A stretch of 64,000 nucleotides of DNA. It comes from Paenibacillus sanguinis 2301083 = DSM 16941 (GTDB lineage: Bacteria; Bacillota; Bacilli; Paenibacillales; Paenibacillaceae). Numbering within the stretch: position 1 is the stretch's first letter; each line of letters opens with the position of its first letter. Both the position numbers and the translations under genes were made by a program. Location of the stretch: positions 1-64,000 of the forward strand of contig NZ_KB895377.1 of assembly GCF_000374825.1 (NCBI RefSeq), in the 5' to 3' direction. Below, one piece after another: positions 36,743-45,520 of this stretch. Under the pieces are notes generated by a model. The model made no database searches. It had not been told where the DNA came from and saw nothing but the letters and a program-made list of their open reading frames with translations.

Positions 36743-36844
36743 ATGGCTGCCTTGTGTGGTGAGCATGTAAATATCACAACAATTTGTAAACTCTTCGTTA
36801 ACGAAGGGTCTTTTCTTTGTTGTAGCTTCGCAGAAAATTTTTAG
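36743..36844 (+). CDS. Possible leader peptide upstream of MATE gene
   Basis: 33-codon ORF (begins MAALCGEHVN, ends FAENF) starting 14 bp after the promoter, with a short GGAG just before the ATG. A terminator-like hairpin lies inside the ORF, which is the layout of ribosome-controlled attenuators. The spacing of the SD is poor and the ORF may be chance. Confidence 0.3.
   Translation: MAALCGEHVNITTICKLFVNEGSFLCCSFAENF
36791..36822 (+). terminator. Leader terminator/attenuator candidate
   Basis: CTCTTCG (36791-36797) pairs with CGAAGGG (36802-36808) around a TTAA loop, followed by TCTTTTCTTT. It lies 270 bp before the MATE start. Confidence 0.5.
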
Positions 36845-36860
36845 ATTGAGCCTTAACAAA

Positions 36861-37040
36861 AGCTCAAAAAGTCAGCTTTTCAGCACCGAGAAGGTTGGAT
36901 GAAGCTAGGGACTGAGAAGCGGAGCGTTTGCCTTTGTGAGCGAATTTCTACCCTATAAGAATTTATTGAATAAAAAGAAATCTGTGAGCAACAGCGACCG
37001 TAAGAACATTTTCTCGTCAGCTTCTTTGCGTTAAACATAG
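36861..37040 (+). repeat. Interspersed intergenic repeat, longest copy
   Basis: The stretch begins AGCTCAAAAAGTCAG, shared with 54404-54440, and its end (36976-37029) matches 45343-45396 at 46 of 54 bases. It fills most of the 36.85-37.08 kb gap. No ORF or terminal inverted repeat is evident. Likely a Paenibacillus-type intergenic element; exact ends uncertain. Confidence 0.5.
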
Positions 37041-37079
37041 GTTCAACTTATATATACTTCATGAAAAAGATGTGATTAC

Positions 37080-38474
37080 GTGCTTAGTGCAGCTATTCGA
37101 ACCAGAACGCATCAATTTGCGGACAAGCATTTCTCTGGCAAATCCATTGATTATAAGCAAATTATTGCTCTCATTATTCCGATTCTGATTGACCAGGCAT
37201 TTATTATTGGCCTGAATCTGGTGAATACGGCCATGATCAGCTCATCGGGAGTGGCGGCGGTGAGCGCCGTCAATATGGTAGATTCGCTTAATATTTTTCT
37301 GATTAATGTGTTCGTGGGAGTAGCCACCGGGGGGACGGTAGTAGTGGCGCAGTATAAGGGCAGCCGCAATCCCGAGATGGTATCCAGATCTTCCTCGGGT
37401 TCGGTAGCCTCGGTGTTCCTGCTGGCTTTGGCTATCAGCTTGCTGATGATCGTTCTCCACAATCCGGCCTTGAATTTACTATTCGGCTCAGCAGCAGAGG
37501 ATGTATTTCAAAATGCCAGATCGTATTTAATCGGCAGCAGCCTTTCCTTCTGCGGGATTGCGGTTGTTGAAGCCGTATGCGGGGTGCTGCGGGGAATCGG
37601 GAAGTCACGAGCTTCCCTGATGCTGTCACTGATCATGAATTTATCCTACGTATTGCTTAACTTTCTGTTGATTAATCTAGCCGATCTGGGAATCATGGGC
37701 ATGAACATTGCCGTGAATGTCTCACGTTATTTGGCGGCGGCTTGTGCGATCTATTATCTGGTCAAGCTGGATGTTTCCTTGCATATTCGATTACGGGATA
37801 TGGTTCGGGTCAACCTGACGATGCTCAAGAAAATTATGTCCATCGGCATGCCGTTTGCGGCTGAGCAGATGTTCTTCAACGGTGGCAAAATCTTGACGCA
37901 AATCTTCATTGTCAGTTTGGGCACGTATGCTATTGCTGCCAACGCTATCAGCTCTTCGCTTGCAATGGTCATTCAGATCCCGGCCAATGCGCTATCCATT
38001 GCCATTGTGACCGTGGTGGGGCAATGTATCGGCAGTAAGAACATCGATGATGCCCGCAAGCTAACCCGTTCGTTTATCTGGTTGTCTTCTTCAACCTTTA
38101 TTATCATGGGCATGATTGTGTTGCCCCTGTTCCAGCCCATGGTCTCTTTGTTCCATCCACCGGCTGAGATCGTGGATGACATCTTTACGATTGTGCTGAT
38201 GAACACGCTGATGCAAATTCCACTATGGTCAATCAGCTTTATTACTCCATCAGCCTTACGAGCAGCGGGGGATGCGAAATATACCTCGGTGGTTTCGATG
38301 TTATCCATGTGGCTGTTCCGGGTGGTGCTTGGCTACATTTTGGGCATTGTCTTGCCTTTTGGTGTGGTTGGGGTATGGCTGGCCATGGATATTGAATGGG
38401 GGATACGCGGGTTGATCTTCCTGTCGCGCTTCCGCGGTCACAAATGGTATCGACATCGATTGGTGGAGGACTAA
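37080..38474 (+). CDS. MATE-family efflux transporter
   Basis: 464 aa with 12 hydrophobic segments in two related halves. The halves begin IIALIIPILIDQAFI and IMSIGMPFAAEQMFFNGG, a typical MATE duplication, and GVLRGIGKS and SALRAAGDAKY sit at the equivalent position of each half. It exports cationic drugs or metabolites with Na+ or H+. GTG start with a weak SD; long leader with a possible attenuator upstream. Confidence 0.92.
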   Translation: MLSAAIRTRTHQFADKHFSGKSIDYKQIIALIIPILIDQAFIIGLNLVNTAMISSSGVAAVSAVNMVDSLNIFLINVFVGVATGGTVVVAQYKGSRNPEMVSRSSSGSVASVFLLALAISLLMIVLHNPALNLLFGSAAEDVFQNARSYLIGSSLSFCGIAVVEAVCGVLRGIGKSRASLMLSLIMNLSYVLLNFLLINLADLGIMGMNIAVNVSRYLAAACAIYYLVKLDVSLHIRLRDMVRVNLTMLKKIMSIGMPFAAEQMFFNGGKILTQIFIVSLGTYAIAANAISSSLAMVIQIPANALSIAIVTVVGQCIGSKNIDDARKLTRSFIWLSSSTFIIMGMIVLPLFQPMVSLFHPPAEIVDDIFTIVLMNTLMQIPLWSISFITPSALRAAGDAKYTSVVSMLSMWLFRVVLGYILGIVLPFGVVGVWLAMDIEWGIRGLIFLSRFRGHKWYRHRLVED

Positions 38475-38495
38475 TAAAATCAATAAAATCCTAAG

Positions 38496-38546
38496 AAAAC
38501 CTTGAGTTTCCTGCGCCTAAGTTACGCAGGAAACTCAAGGTTTTTT
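38496..38546. terminator. Bidirectional terminator
   Basis: A perfect 20-bp stem, from AAAACCTTGAG to its complement CTCAAGGTTTT with T-runs on both strands, lies between the convergent MATE and M42 genes. Confidence 0.95.
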
Positions 38547-38566
38547 GGACTGGAGAGCCGCTGCGG

Positions 38567-39607
38567 CTACTCAGCAACATAGGCTGCCAGCAGCCGGGTT
38601 GTATTAAGGACTGCTAGCTTGTGCGTCCGCTCCATGGCGTGGGAGGCATGCACTCCTGGGCCAATCAATGCGGCGCGGATATTGTTCCCGCCTTGTAATG
38701 CAGCCGATGCATCCGAGCCGTAATAAGGGTAAATATCGACAGCATGCGGGATATCCAGACTCTTGGCCAACTCGATCAACCGTCCGGTCATTTCATAATC
38801 ATAGGGGCCGGAGGAGTCCTTGGCGCAAATGGATACCTCTGTCTCCTTGCAGCTTAGATCATCGCCTAGAGCGCCCATGTCTACAGCGATCATTTCCTGA
38901 ATTCCCTCTGGAATCCAGGCTGTGCCATGCCCGACTTCTTCATAGTTGGAAATGAGGAATACCAGATCATGTTTCGGTGTCCAGCCTTCTCGCCGACTGG
39001 CTTCAAGCACGCCGAACAAGGCAGCCACACTGGCCTTGTCATCCAGATGGCGAGATTTGATATACCCGCTTGGTGTGATGACGGGGCGGGCATCAAAGGA
39101 AATAAAATCTCCTACAGAAATGCCTAGCTTAAGGACATCTTCTTTATTTTCCACAAGCTCGTCAATCCGCACCTCCATATTCTTCTCTTCGCGCTTGAAG
39201 TCGCGGGCATCACTGTATACATGCACAGACGGGTGAATGGAGAGGATCGTTCCGGTATAGACCTTGCCGCTGCGGGTATGAATTTGGCAATATTCGTTCT
39301 CGATCGCATTCATCATGAAGCCGCCAACAGAGGTCAAGGCCAAGGTTCCGTTGGGACGTATGGCGCGAACCATAGCTCCCAGCGTGTCCACATGGGCACT
39401 CAAGGCGATTCGCCGGGAAGCATCCTTGCCTGCGAGAGTAAGGATAGCGCCGCCCTTTTCGTTAAAGGAGCAGGGAATTCCTAGTGCCTCTGCTTCCCGT
39501 TCGATCAGCGACATGACATGACGCGTAAAGCCACTGGGGCTTGGTGTATCAAGCAGCTCTTTCAGCAAATTCAGCACATAATCTTCATTGGGTTGTATAT
39601 GGTTCAT
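38567..39607 (-). CDS. M42-family metallopeptidase
   Basis: 346 aa aminopeptidase/cellulase-M type. The metal ligands of the di-zinc site are seen in SAHVDTLG, RHLDDKASV, NYEEVGHG, VDMGA and MERTH; the Glu of EEVGHG is the general base. Cytoplasmic TET-type assembly is usual. SD AAAGGAG seven bases before ATG 39607. Downstream of the LapA-domain gene. Confidence 0.93.
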   Translation of the reverse strand: MNHIQPNEDYVLNLLKELLDTPSPSGFTRHVMSLIEREAEALGIPCSFNEKGGAILTLAGKDASRRIALSAHVDTLGAMVRAIRPNGTLALTSVGGFMMNAIENEYCQIHTRSGKVYTGTILSIHPSVHVYSDARDFKREEKNMEVRIDELVENKEDVLKLGISVGDFISFDARPVITPSGYIKSRHLDDKASVAALFGVLEASRREGWTPKHDLVFLISNYEEVGHGTAWIPEGIQEMIAVDMGALGDDLSCKETEVSICAKDSSGPYDYEMTGRLIELAKSLDIPHAVDIYPYYGSDASAALQGGNNIRAALIGPGVHASHAMERTHKLAVLNTTRLLAAYVAE

Positions 39608-39654
39608 CTATCTTCTCCTTTACGTTCATGCAACCATAATGCGCTAGCAATTTT

Positions 39655-40032
39655 TCAACGCTGCTTGCCATGGTTGTCGGTCGTGCCAGCCAATGATTCA
39701 TCGCCATCTGCTTGATTAGCCTTTGCGCCTTTCTTTTTTTTGTGATCTTGCTTCTCCGGCTCAGGGAGCACATAGCCGGTTGCATCCTGAATATGTACAA
39801 GCTTGGCCTGCAGGCTTTTGACTTCCCGCTGTAACAGATACCCGCGGTAAATGCCAAAGGAGCCTATGATGATGCCGCCCAGCAGTGTACAGCCCAGTAT
39901 AAGCAGGATCAAGGGCACGTTGACCGATCCAAACAACAGATTGACTTGAACCGGATTTACGTTAATAACAGCGAATAATGCCGTAATTAGCGCGAAGATG
40001 AGTGCCATAATTAAGGACCATTGAATTTTCAT
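39655..40032 (-). CDS. LapA-domain (DUF1049) membrane protein
   Basis: 125 aa. Two membrane helices (residues about 6-28 and 40-65) with the LapA pattern NPVQVNLLFG between them, then a coiled coil (LQREVKSLQAKL) and a Lys/Asp-rich tail. Function in Gram-positives is unknown. AGGAGGTG favours ATG 40032 over the upstream GTG at 40041. Confidence 0.85.
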   Translation of the reverse strand: MKIQWSLIMALIFALITALFAVINVNPVQVNLLFGSVNVPLILLILGCTLLGGIIIGSFGIYRGYLLQREVKSLQAKLVHIQDATGYVLPEPEKQDHKKKKGAKANQADGDESLAGTTDNHGKQR

Positions 40033-40059
40033 GAGGAACACCTCCTTCTAGGACAGTAT

Positions 40060-40092
40060 AAAATCCCTTGCCACTTTAGAGCAAGGGATTTT
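40060..40092 (-). terminator. Terminator of pepF
   Basis: AAAATCCCTTGC and GCAAGGGATTTT form a perfect 12-bp stem with a short T-run on the minus strand. Confidence 0.8.
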
Positions 40093-40120
40093 GCTGAATC
40101 AGGTCCAAAGCCCCTCAGGC

Positions 40121-41911
40121 TTATCTGGTTAACTCTTCAATTTGCTTAATAACATCTTCAAACACGCTCATGGCCTCGCGAATTGGTTCCGGTGAGGACA
40201 TATCAACACCGGCCTTCTTCAAGATGTTAATTGAATAATCGCTGCCTCCGCTCTTCAGGAAGCCCAGGTAGCGGTCTACTGCGGGTTGTCCTTCCTCCAG
40301 AATTTGCTTGGAAAAGCTGGTTGCGGCGGAGAAGCCAGTGGCATATTTGTAGACGTAGAAGCTGGTATAGAAATGAGGAATCCGCGCCCATTCCATTTCG
40401 ATATCCTGGTCTACAACCATATCCTTGCCATGATATTTCACATTCAGATCATAGTATATCTTTGAAAGCTCCTGCGGGGTCAAGGATTCGCCTGCTTCCG
40501 CCCGCTCATGGATGATCTTCTCAAATTCGGCGAACATCGTTTGCCGGAACACGGTCGTACGGAATTGGTCCGCATAGTAGGTGAGCAGGTACAGCTTTTG
40601 TTTTGGATCAGTTGATTTTTTGAGCAAATAATCCATTAACAACGCTTCATTGGTCGTTGACGCAACCTCGGCCAGGAAGATGGTGTATTGGGCATCGCGG
40701 TATTTCAGCGCTTCGTCCGAGAAATAGGAATGCAGGGCATGCCCCATCTCATGAGCAAGCGTGAACATGCTGTTCAAATTATCGTTATGGTTCAGCAGGA
40801 CATATGGGTGAGTGCCGTAGGCTCCCCAGCTATAAGCTCCCGTGCGTTTGCCTTCATTCTCATAGACGTCGATCCAGCGATTCTCAAATCCGGAGCGAAG
40901 TACATTCAGATAGTCCTCGCCCAAAGGCTGCAGGCCTTCTACAACCATTTTTTTGGCTTCATCATAAGTGATATCCCATTTATATTCCTCAACCAGAGGA
41001 GCAAACAGGTCGTACATATGCAATTCATCAACACCAAGCAGCTTCTTGCGCAATTCCATATAACGTTGCAAGAGAGGCAGGCTCTCATGAATCGTATCAA
41101 TAAGATTCGTGTAGACTTCCTTCGGAATGTTATCGCCATACAGGGACATTTCAAGCACCGAAGGGTATTTCCGTACACGTGAATAGAACATGTTCTTGTT
41201 CACATTGGCGCTTAATGTTGAAGCGATTGTGTTTTTTTGCTTGCCATAGGTCTCATAAACGGCCTTGAACGCCCGCTTGCGCACTTCACGATTTGGGTTC
41301 TCAAGGAATTGAATGTAGCTGCCGTGGGTCAAATCCACCTCTTGGCCGTTCTCGTCTTTAATCTTCGGAAATTTCATATCGGCATTATTGATCATGCCAA
41401 AGATTTGCTGTGGCGCCTGAGACAGATTGCCAACCTGCGCGAGCAGAGCTTCTTCCGTCTTGCTCAGCACATGGGCTTTCTCGCGTTTGATTTCTTGCAA
41501 TGTAAAACGATATGGCGCAAGGGTGGGATCATCAATGAATTGATCCAACTGCTGATCAGGCAAAGCCAGAATTTCCGGTGTGATAAAGGATAAGGCTTCG
41601 CTGAGTTCAACGCTGAGCTTGCGCGCTTTCTGCACAAGCGCCTGATATGTAGGGTTGGTGGTATCCTGATCATGATTCAGATGAGCATATACGTAAAGGC
41701 GTTCGATATTCAGGGACAACTCATCCTCAAGCTCGAAAACGGCTTTGATGTTCTCGGCCTTATCCAGCTTGCCCTCGAGTTCCCCGGCCTTGTCCTTCAG
41801 CTTCTTCAACTCAGCATATGATTTGTCCCACGCTGCCTGATCGGCAAATAGGTCCTCCAGCTTCCATGTGTTTTCTTCGGGTACTTCGGAACGCTTCAAT
41901 ACTTTGCTCAT
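40121..41911 (-). CDS. pepF: Oligoendopeptidase F (M3B), with a second upstream start
   Basis: 596 aa from ATG 41911, which has the strong SD AAAGGAGG. Zinc site HEMGHALHSYF with the third ligand in the following EVASTTNEALL; the PepF_M3 N-terminal domain starts with EENTWKLEDLF. It hydrolyses peptides of about 7-17 residues in the cytoplasm. The frame stays open upstream to ATG 42067, which has its own AGGAGG (10-base spacer) and would add 52 residues that look like a secretion signal (TIKR, then LLLLCGCLLVMPL, then SAAA). So both a cytoplasmic and an exported form are possible. Which start is used needs experiment. Confidence 0.92.
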   Translation of the reverse strand: MSKVLKRSEVPEENTWKLEDLFADQAAWDKSYAELKKLKDKAGELEGKLDKAENIKAVFELEDELSLNIERLYVYAHLNHDQDTTNPTYQALVQKARKLSVELSEALSFITPEILALPDQQLDQFIDDPTLAPYRFTLQEIKREKAHVLSKTEEALLAQVGNLSQAPQQIFGMINNADMKFPKIKDENGQEVDLTHGSYIQFLENPNREVRKRAFKAVYETYGKQKNTIASTLSANVNKNMFYSRVRKYPSVLEMSLYGDNIPKEVYTNLIDTIHESLPLLQRYMELRKKLLGVDELHMYDLFAPLVEEYKWDITYDEAKKMVVEGLQPLGEDYLNVLRSGFENRWIDVYENEGKRTGAYSWGAYGTHPYVLLNHNDNLNSMFTLAHEMGHALHSYFSDEALKYRDAQYTIFLAEVASTTNEALLMDYLLKKSTDPKQKLYLLTYYADQFRTTVFRQTMFAEFEKIIHERAEAGESLTPQELSKIYYDLNVKYHGKDMVVDQDIEMEWARIPHFYTSFYVYKYATGFSAATSFSKQILEEGQPAVDRYLGFLKSGGSDYSINILKKAGVDMSSPEPIREAMSVFEDVIKQIEELTR

Positions 41912-42170
41912 GGGAATCCTCCTTTGATTTGCGTGATTCGAATAATGGGGTTGACTGGAATCTGTAATAAAAGAGCGCCCTGCAGCCGCGCTGCGAGGGA
42001 GCGGCATTACCAGCAAGCAGCCGCATAGCAGGAGCAGGCTGGCTCGTTTGATCGTTATGCTCGTCATACGCAGAAAACCTCCTAGTCGGACATTTCTCTA
42101 GTATGACCGCAAATAACAGGGAATATTTGTCGCTGCTGATGTGGGCTTGCAGCTACAACCGATTGTCCAG

Positions 42171-42341
42171 CTAGGCCAGGAAACTATAGATGATCAGCCC
42201 AAAAACCAAGGAGATCATGATGATGCTGGTGATGGCAAGCCCGCGCCTGAACCGGGCATCAATGCGGTCTTTGCTCATAATAAGCACCACACCCATGGCA
42301 AAGGCGCAGATAATAAAGATAAGAAGGCTCGAATTAAACAT
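42171..42341 (-). CDS. Small two-helix membrane protein
   Basis: 56 aa. Two hydrophobic segments (LLIFIICAFAMGVVLIM and ITSIIMISLVFGLIIYSFL) flank a basic loop (SKDRIDARFRRG). The SD GGAG is eight bases before ATG 42341. No known family recognised. It reads in the same direction as pepF and the next small gene. Confidence 0.7.
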   Translation of the reverse strand: MFNSSLLIFIICAFAMGVVLIMSKDRIDARFRRGLAITSIIMISLVFGLIIYSFLA

Positions 42342-42403
42342 ATAAATAGCTCCGTTTCAGGTAAAATGATGATTTGAACTGCGGAGGCGGCCCCTGTTCT
42401 TGG

Positions 42404-42637
42404 TTATACCTGCTTGAACGCCGCCATAATGTCTTCCCACTCGGCTTCATTATCTGCGTATTCCTCCTTGGGGAACCGACGCTTCACCCAATCCATCAAG
42501 GCGGGACGACTGAGGAAGGTGTGCGTTTCCTCGCCCCATTGGTCGGAGATTTCCCGGAGAACGATGTATTTGCCCTGGACCTCGACGGTCATCATGTTCC
42601 ACTTGTCTTTTTTGTATATTTCATGTTTTTTGATCAT
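42404..42637 (-). CDS. Hypothetical protein
   Basis: 77 aa, acidic, soluble, with many aromatic residues (DKWNMMTVEVQGKYIVLREI). Not recognised. ATG 42637 lies five bases after GGAGCAGGA; a TTG at 42652 is in frame but precedes that SD. Confidence 0.65.
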   Translation of the reverse strand: MIKKHEIYKKDKWNMMTVEVQGKYIVLREISDQWGEETHTFLSRPALMDWVKRRFPKEEYADNEAEWEDIMAAFKQV

Positions 42638-42796
42638 TGCTTCCTGCTCCAATCTTTAGCTTCGCGCACTTGCGCGAGGACTCGAATAATAGGTCATATT
42701 TGTATGTAAAATGATAACTCACACCCCCCAGGAAAGCAAATGAAACCGTGCGTTTAAGCGCCTTCCGGATCAGCAAATCTTTAGGTTAATGTCACG

Positions 42797-42825
42797 TTGC
42801 ATTGTCGGCAGGCATAGAGTATAAT
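42797..42825 (+). promoter_or_regulatory. Promoter of the cold-shock gene
   Basis: TTGCAT (42797-42802), 17 bp, TATAAT (42820-42825): a good sigma-A promoter with a leader of about 40 nt. Confidence 0.75.
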
Positions 42826-42871
42826 ATGGTTATTCGCCAATGATGGCGATTATTTTTAGGAGGTTGTTCAT

Positions 42872-43069
42872 TTGAAAGGTACAGTTAAATGGTTTAACGC
42901 AGAAAAAGGCTATGGCTTTATCCAAGTTGAAGGTGGCGAAGACGTATTCGTTCACTTCTCCGCAATTCAAGGCGACGGTTTCAAGACATTAGAAGAAGGC
43001 CAAGCCGTAGAATTTGAAATCACTGACGGCAACCGTGGTCCTCAAGCTGCTAACGTAATCAAATTATAA
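42872..43069 (+). CDS. Cold-shock protein (CspA family)
   Basis: 65-aa RNA/single-stranded DNA chaperone. RNP1 KGYGFIQV and RNP2 VFVHFSAI are intact. TTG start after AGGAGGTTG. Paralogue identity (CspB, C or D) cannot be decided from the window. Confidence 0.96.
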   Translation: MKGTVKWFNAEKGYGFIQVEGGEDVFVHFSAIQGDGFKTLEEGQAVEFEITDGNRGPQAANVIKL

Positions 43070-43127
43070 GACCACTTCCGGCAACGGATCACTTATAAAG
43101 TTTGGTTCCAGGCGCGATATTGAAAGG

Positions 43128-43154
43128 CACAGCCCTTGCAGGGCTGTGTTTTTT
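43128..43154 (+). terminator. Terminator of csp
   Basis: CACAGCCC pairs with GGGCTGTG (TTGCA loop), then TTTTTT. Confidence 0.92.
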
Positions 43155-43230
43155 GTGTTTGTGTTAAGCAGGATGACTGACAAGTGGATCAGGCCGAGCT
43201 CAATAACACATAAAAAAGCGCAAGGTCGTC

Positions 43231-43878
43231 TTAATCGACGACCCTTAAAATGTCTGCAATTTCTTTCCGGGGAGGGGCCTTCGGTGTAACGGCCGGATGT
43301 CCCAGCGCAATAACCATGTTAACTCCCCGATCTGAAGGAATGTCCAGGTATTCGCGCAGCCGATCTTCCGCCAGCAGTACCGGTCCGGTCATGGGGCAGG
43401 TGGCAAGTCCCTTGGCATGAGCGGCCAGCATCAGGTTCTCGGCGGCCAGACAACTACTCTTCATGCCTTCTTCCTCCCACACCTCTGGAGCGGCAAAGTT
43501 GAGGGGGTCAAAAATTTTCTCCCGGAATTTAGAGGTATAGGGGGTAGACAAGCAGATCACCAAAACAGGCGCTTTGGAAAATGCAGTTGCATACGGTCCA
43601 AAAGACTTGAGCAGCAGTTTTCCTTCCCGTTCCAGTCCTTGCTCAGCAGCGTGCGCGGCTTTCTCATGAAGCCGTTCCCAGGTGAAGTCCTCAATATATT
43701 TAATCTTTGCCGTGTTCATAATTACAATAAACTCCCAGGTTTGCGAGTTGGTATCACTTGGCGCATAACGGGCACAATCGATCAATTCCTCAATATCGGC
43801 GAGACTAACGGGTTCTGCCGTAAAATCACGTACACTTCTACGGCTTGTCAGCATGTCGCGAAACAGTACAAATTCCAT
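43231..43878 (-). CDS. Nitroreductase-family flavoprotein
   Basis: 215 aa. N-terminal FMN-binding TSRRSVRDFTAEPV, APSDTNSQTWEFIVI, and the C-terminal NMVIALGHPA are typical of NfsB/Frp-like reductases. It uses NAD(P)H; substrate unknown. ATG 43878 follows AGCAGG; GTG 43887 is in frame but too close to it. Confidence 0.9.
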   Translation of the reverse strand: MEFVLFRDMLTSRRSVRDFTAEPVSLADIEELIDCARYAPSDTNSQTWEFIVIMNTAKIKYIEDFTWERLHEKAAHAAEQGLEREGKLLLKSFGPYATAFSKAPVLVICLSTPYTSKFREKIFDPLNFAAPEVWEEEGMKSSCLAAENLMLAAHAKGLATCPMTGPVLLAEDRLREYLDIPSDRGVNMVIALGHPAVTPKAPPRKEIADILRVVD

Positions 43879-43979
43879 CCAGTTCACCTGCTTTATTATT
43901 ATTGTTACCAGGTACTATCATCTGATATTAATCATTATATAGGATGTGTGTTGCTTTGAACAGCCAGAGTAAGTATGTA

Positions 43980-45176
43980 CTAATATTTATGGTTCATATC
44001 GGTTGGTTGAACCGGATCTGGCTGGCGGATGAAATAGCGGCTGGCAAAGCCGATAAAGGCAACCAGCGCAGAGGCCATAGCTACCAGATAGAAGGTGGTA
44101 CGGCCGAACTGTTCAAAAATAAAGCCGCCGAAGGTGCCGCTAAATAGTCCGGATAGACTGGACCACATCATCGTATATAAAGCCATGCCGGTGGCGCGAA
44201 ATTGATCCGGAATCAACCGGGTCAGCATGCGGATAGCCGTTACATAGAAGATGCCGAAGGTAATGCCGTGCATCGCTTGAATGGCCAGAACGCCATACAC
44301 CGAATCCGTCAGGCCCATGAGCATAAATCGGACCCCGAAGAGCAGGCTGGAGAACAGCAGCAGCGGCAATTCCTTATATTTCTCGCCATAGAAGCTGAGA
44401 TAAATGAAGATTGGAATCTCAGACAAAGCCGAGGCTAACATGGCCCAGCCAATGATACTTTCTTTTGCCCCCAGTTCCTTTAGCGTAATCGACAAAAAAG
44501 GTTCGTTCATCCGCATGCCAATGGCCAGGAAGAAGACGCAGCCCAGGAACCACAGAAGCTCTTTCTGCCGCAGCAGTGCCCAGATGCCGGACAAATCAAC
44601 TTTGGCTACGGGAGCGGAAGGATCGTCCTTCACAAACAGCACTAGCGTCAGCGCCAATGTAGCAACGGTCATAGATACCCACATCATGTTCGAGATCCCC
44701 ACCAAAGCAAGAACATATCCGATCAGCAGAGCGAAGGCGGCAAATCCGAAGGAACCAAACACACGGATCGAGATGAAGTTGAGGTTCTGTTGCTTAGCTG
44801 TTGAAATAACGATCGTGTCAGATAAGGGAAAGACCGGGTAAAAGAAAAAATAAAATAGAGTGATGACCGCCATAATTACAGAAAATGTGGTGGAGGCCGA
44901 TAGTATAAACGTCAGGCTGATTTGACCGATAAGCAGGATAAGCAAAATTTTCTTAATGGTGCGAAATCGGTCGCTGGCCAGGCTCCATAGTAAATTGGAG
45001 ATTAAGGAAATCATCGGGCCCAGGGCGTATAGCAAGCCGATCTGGCTGTTAGAGAAGCCTAGCTGGGCATAGTAGAGCGGAAAATAGGACGTTACAAGAA
45101 CGATTGTCCCGTATATAGTGAAGGTAAAGGCACGAAGCCACTGAACGTCCCGGCTCATCGTCGGTTTTAATTTCAT
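43980..45176 (-). CDS. MFS transporter, LacY/HcaT-like
   Basis: 398 aa, 12 hydrophobic segments. The N-terminal pattern (FPLYYAQLGFSNSQIGLLYA) and LWSLASDRFRTIKKIL resemble the nucleoside/LacY-like MFS_1_like group rather than drug antiporters. Substrate unknown. The SD is weak (GGAG at 13 bases). Convergent with nothing; divergent from ytpB across a 344-bp gap. Confidence 0.85.
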   Translation of the reverse strand: MKLKPTMSRDVQWLRAFTFTIYGTIVLVTSYFPLYYAQLGFSNSQIGLLYALGPMISLISNLLWSLASDRFRTIKKILLILLIGQISLTFILSASTTFSVIMAVITLFYFFFYPVFPLSDTIVISTAKQQNLNFISIRVFGSFGFAAFALLIGYVLALVGISNMMWVSMTVATLALTLVLFVKDDPSAPVAKVDLSGIWALLRQKELLWFLGCVFFLAIGMRMNEPFLSITLKELGAKESIIGWAMLASALSEIPIFIYLSFYGEKYKELPLLLFSSLLFGVRFMLMGLTDSVYGVLAIQAMHGITFGIFYVTAIRMLTRLIPDQFRATGMALYTMMWSSLSGLFSGTFGGFIFEQFGRTTFYLVAMASALVAFIGFASRYFIRQPDPVQPTDMNHKY

Positions 45177-45342
45177 GTAAAATCCATAACTCCATTCTCA
45201 GAGGAATTCTATACTGCCTTGGTCAAGGAGATTAAGTCGGTGCGCAGAGGTCAGTTATGTTTGCTAGTATACCAGAAATTTTAGGCAGGGCGGGGCAGAG
45301 TTTTACGGTCTGTTGACGAATTGATGCTATACTGAGTCCAGG

Positions 45343-45396
45343 AGAAATCCATGAGCAATAGCGCTCGTAAGAACATGTTCTTGTCTGCTTCTTTGC
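45343..45396 (+). repeat. Interspersed intergenic repeat, partial copy
   Basis: 46 of 54 bases match 36976-37029. It contains the perfect palindrome AAGAACATGTTCTT. The rest of the 45177-45520 gap holds the ytpB promoter and otherwise nothing I can name. Confidence 0.55.
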
Positions 45397-45440
45397 CTGA
45401 ATCATCTGTTCGATTTGTATTGTTTTGTGATTTTGTTTAT

Positions 45441-45469
45441 TTGTACAAAAAGGTGGATCATATTATAAT
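45441..45469 (+). promoter_or_regulatory. Promoter of ytpB
   Basis: TTGTAC (45441-45446), 17 bp, TATAAT (45464-45469), about 50 bp before the TTG start. Confidence 0.65.
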
Positions 45470-45520
45470 ATAGAATGGTTTTCAGTTAAGGATATCTAAC
45501 AACGTAGTGGAGGCAAGCCA

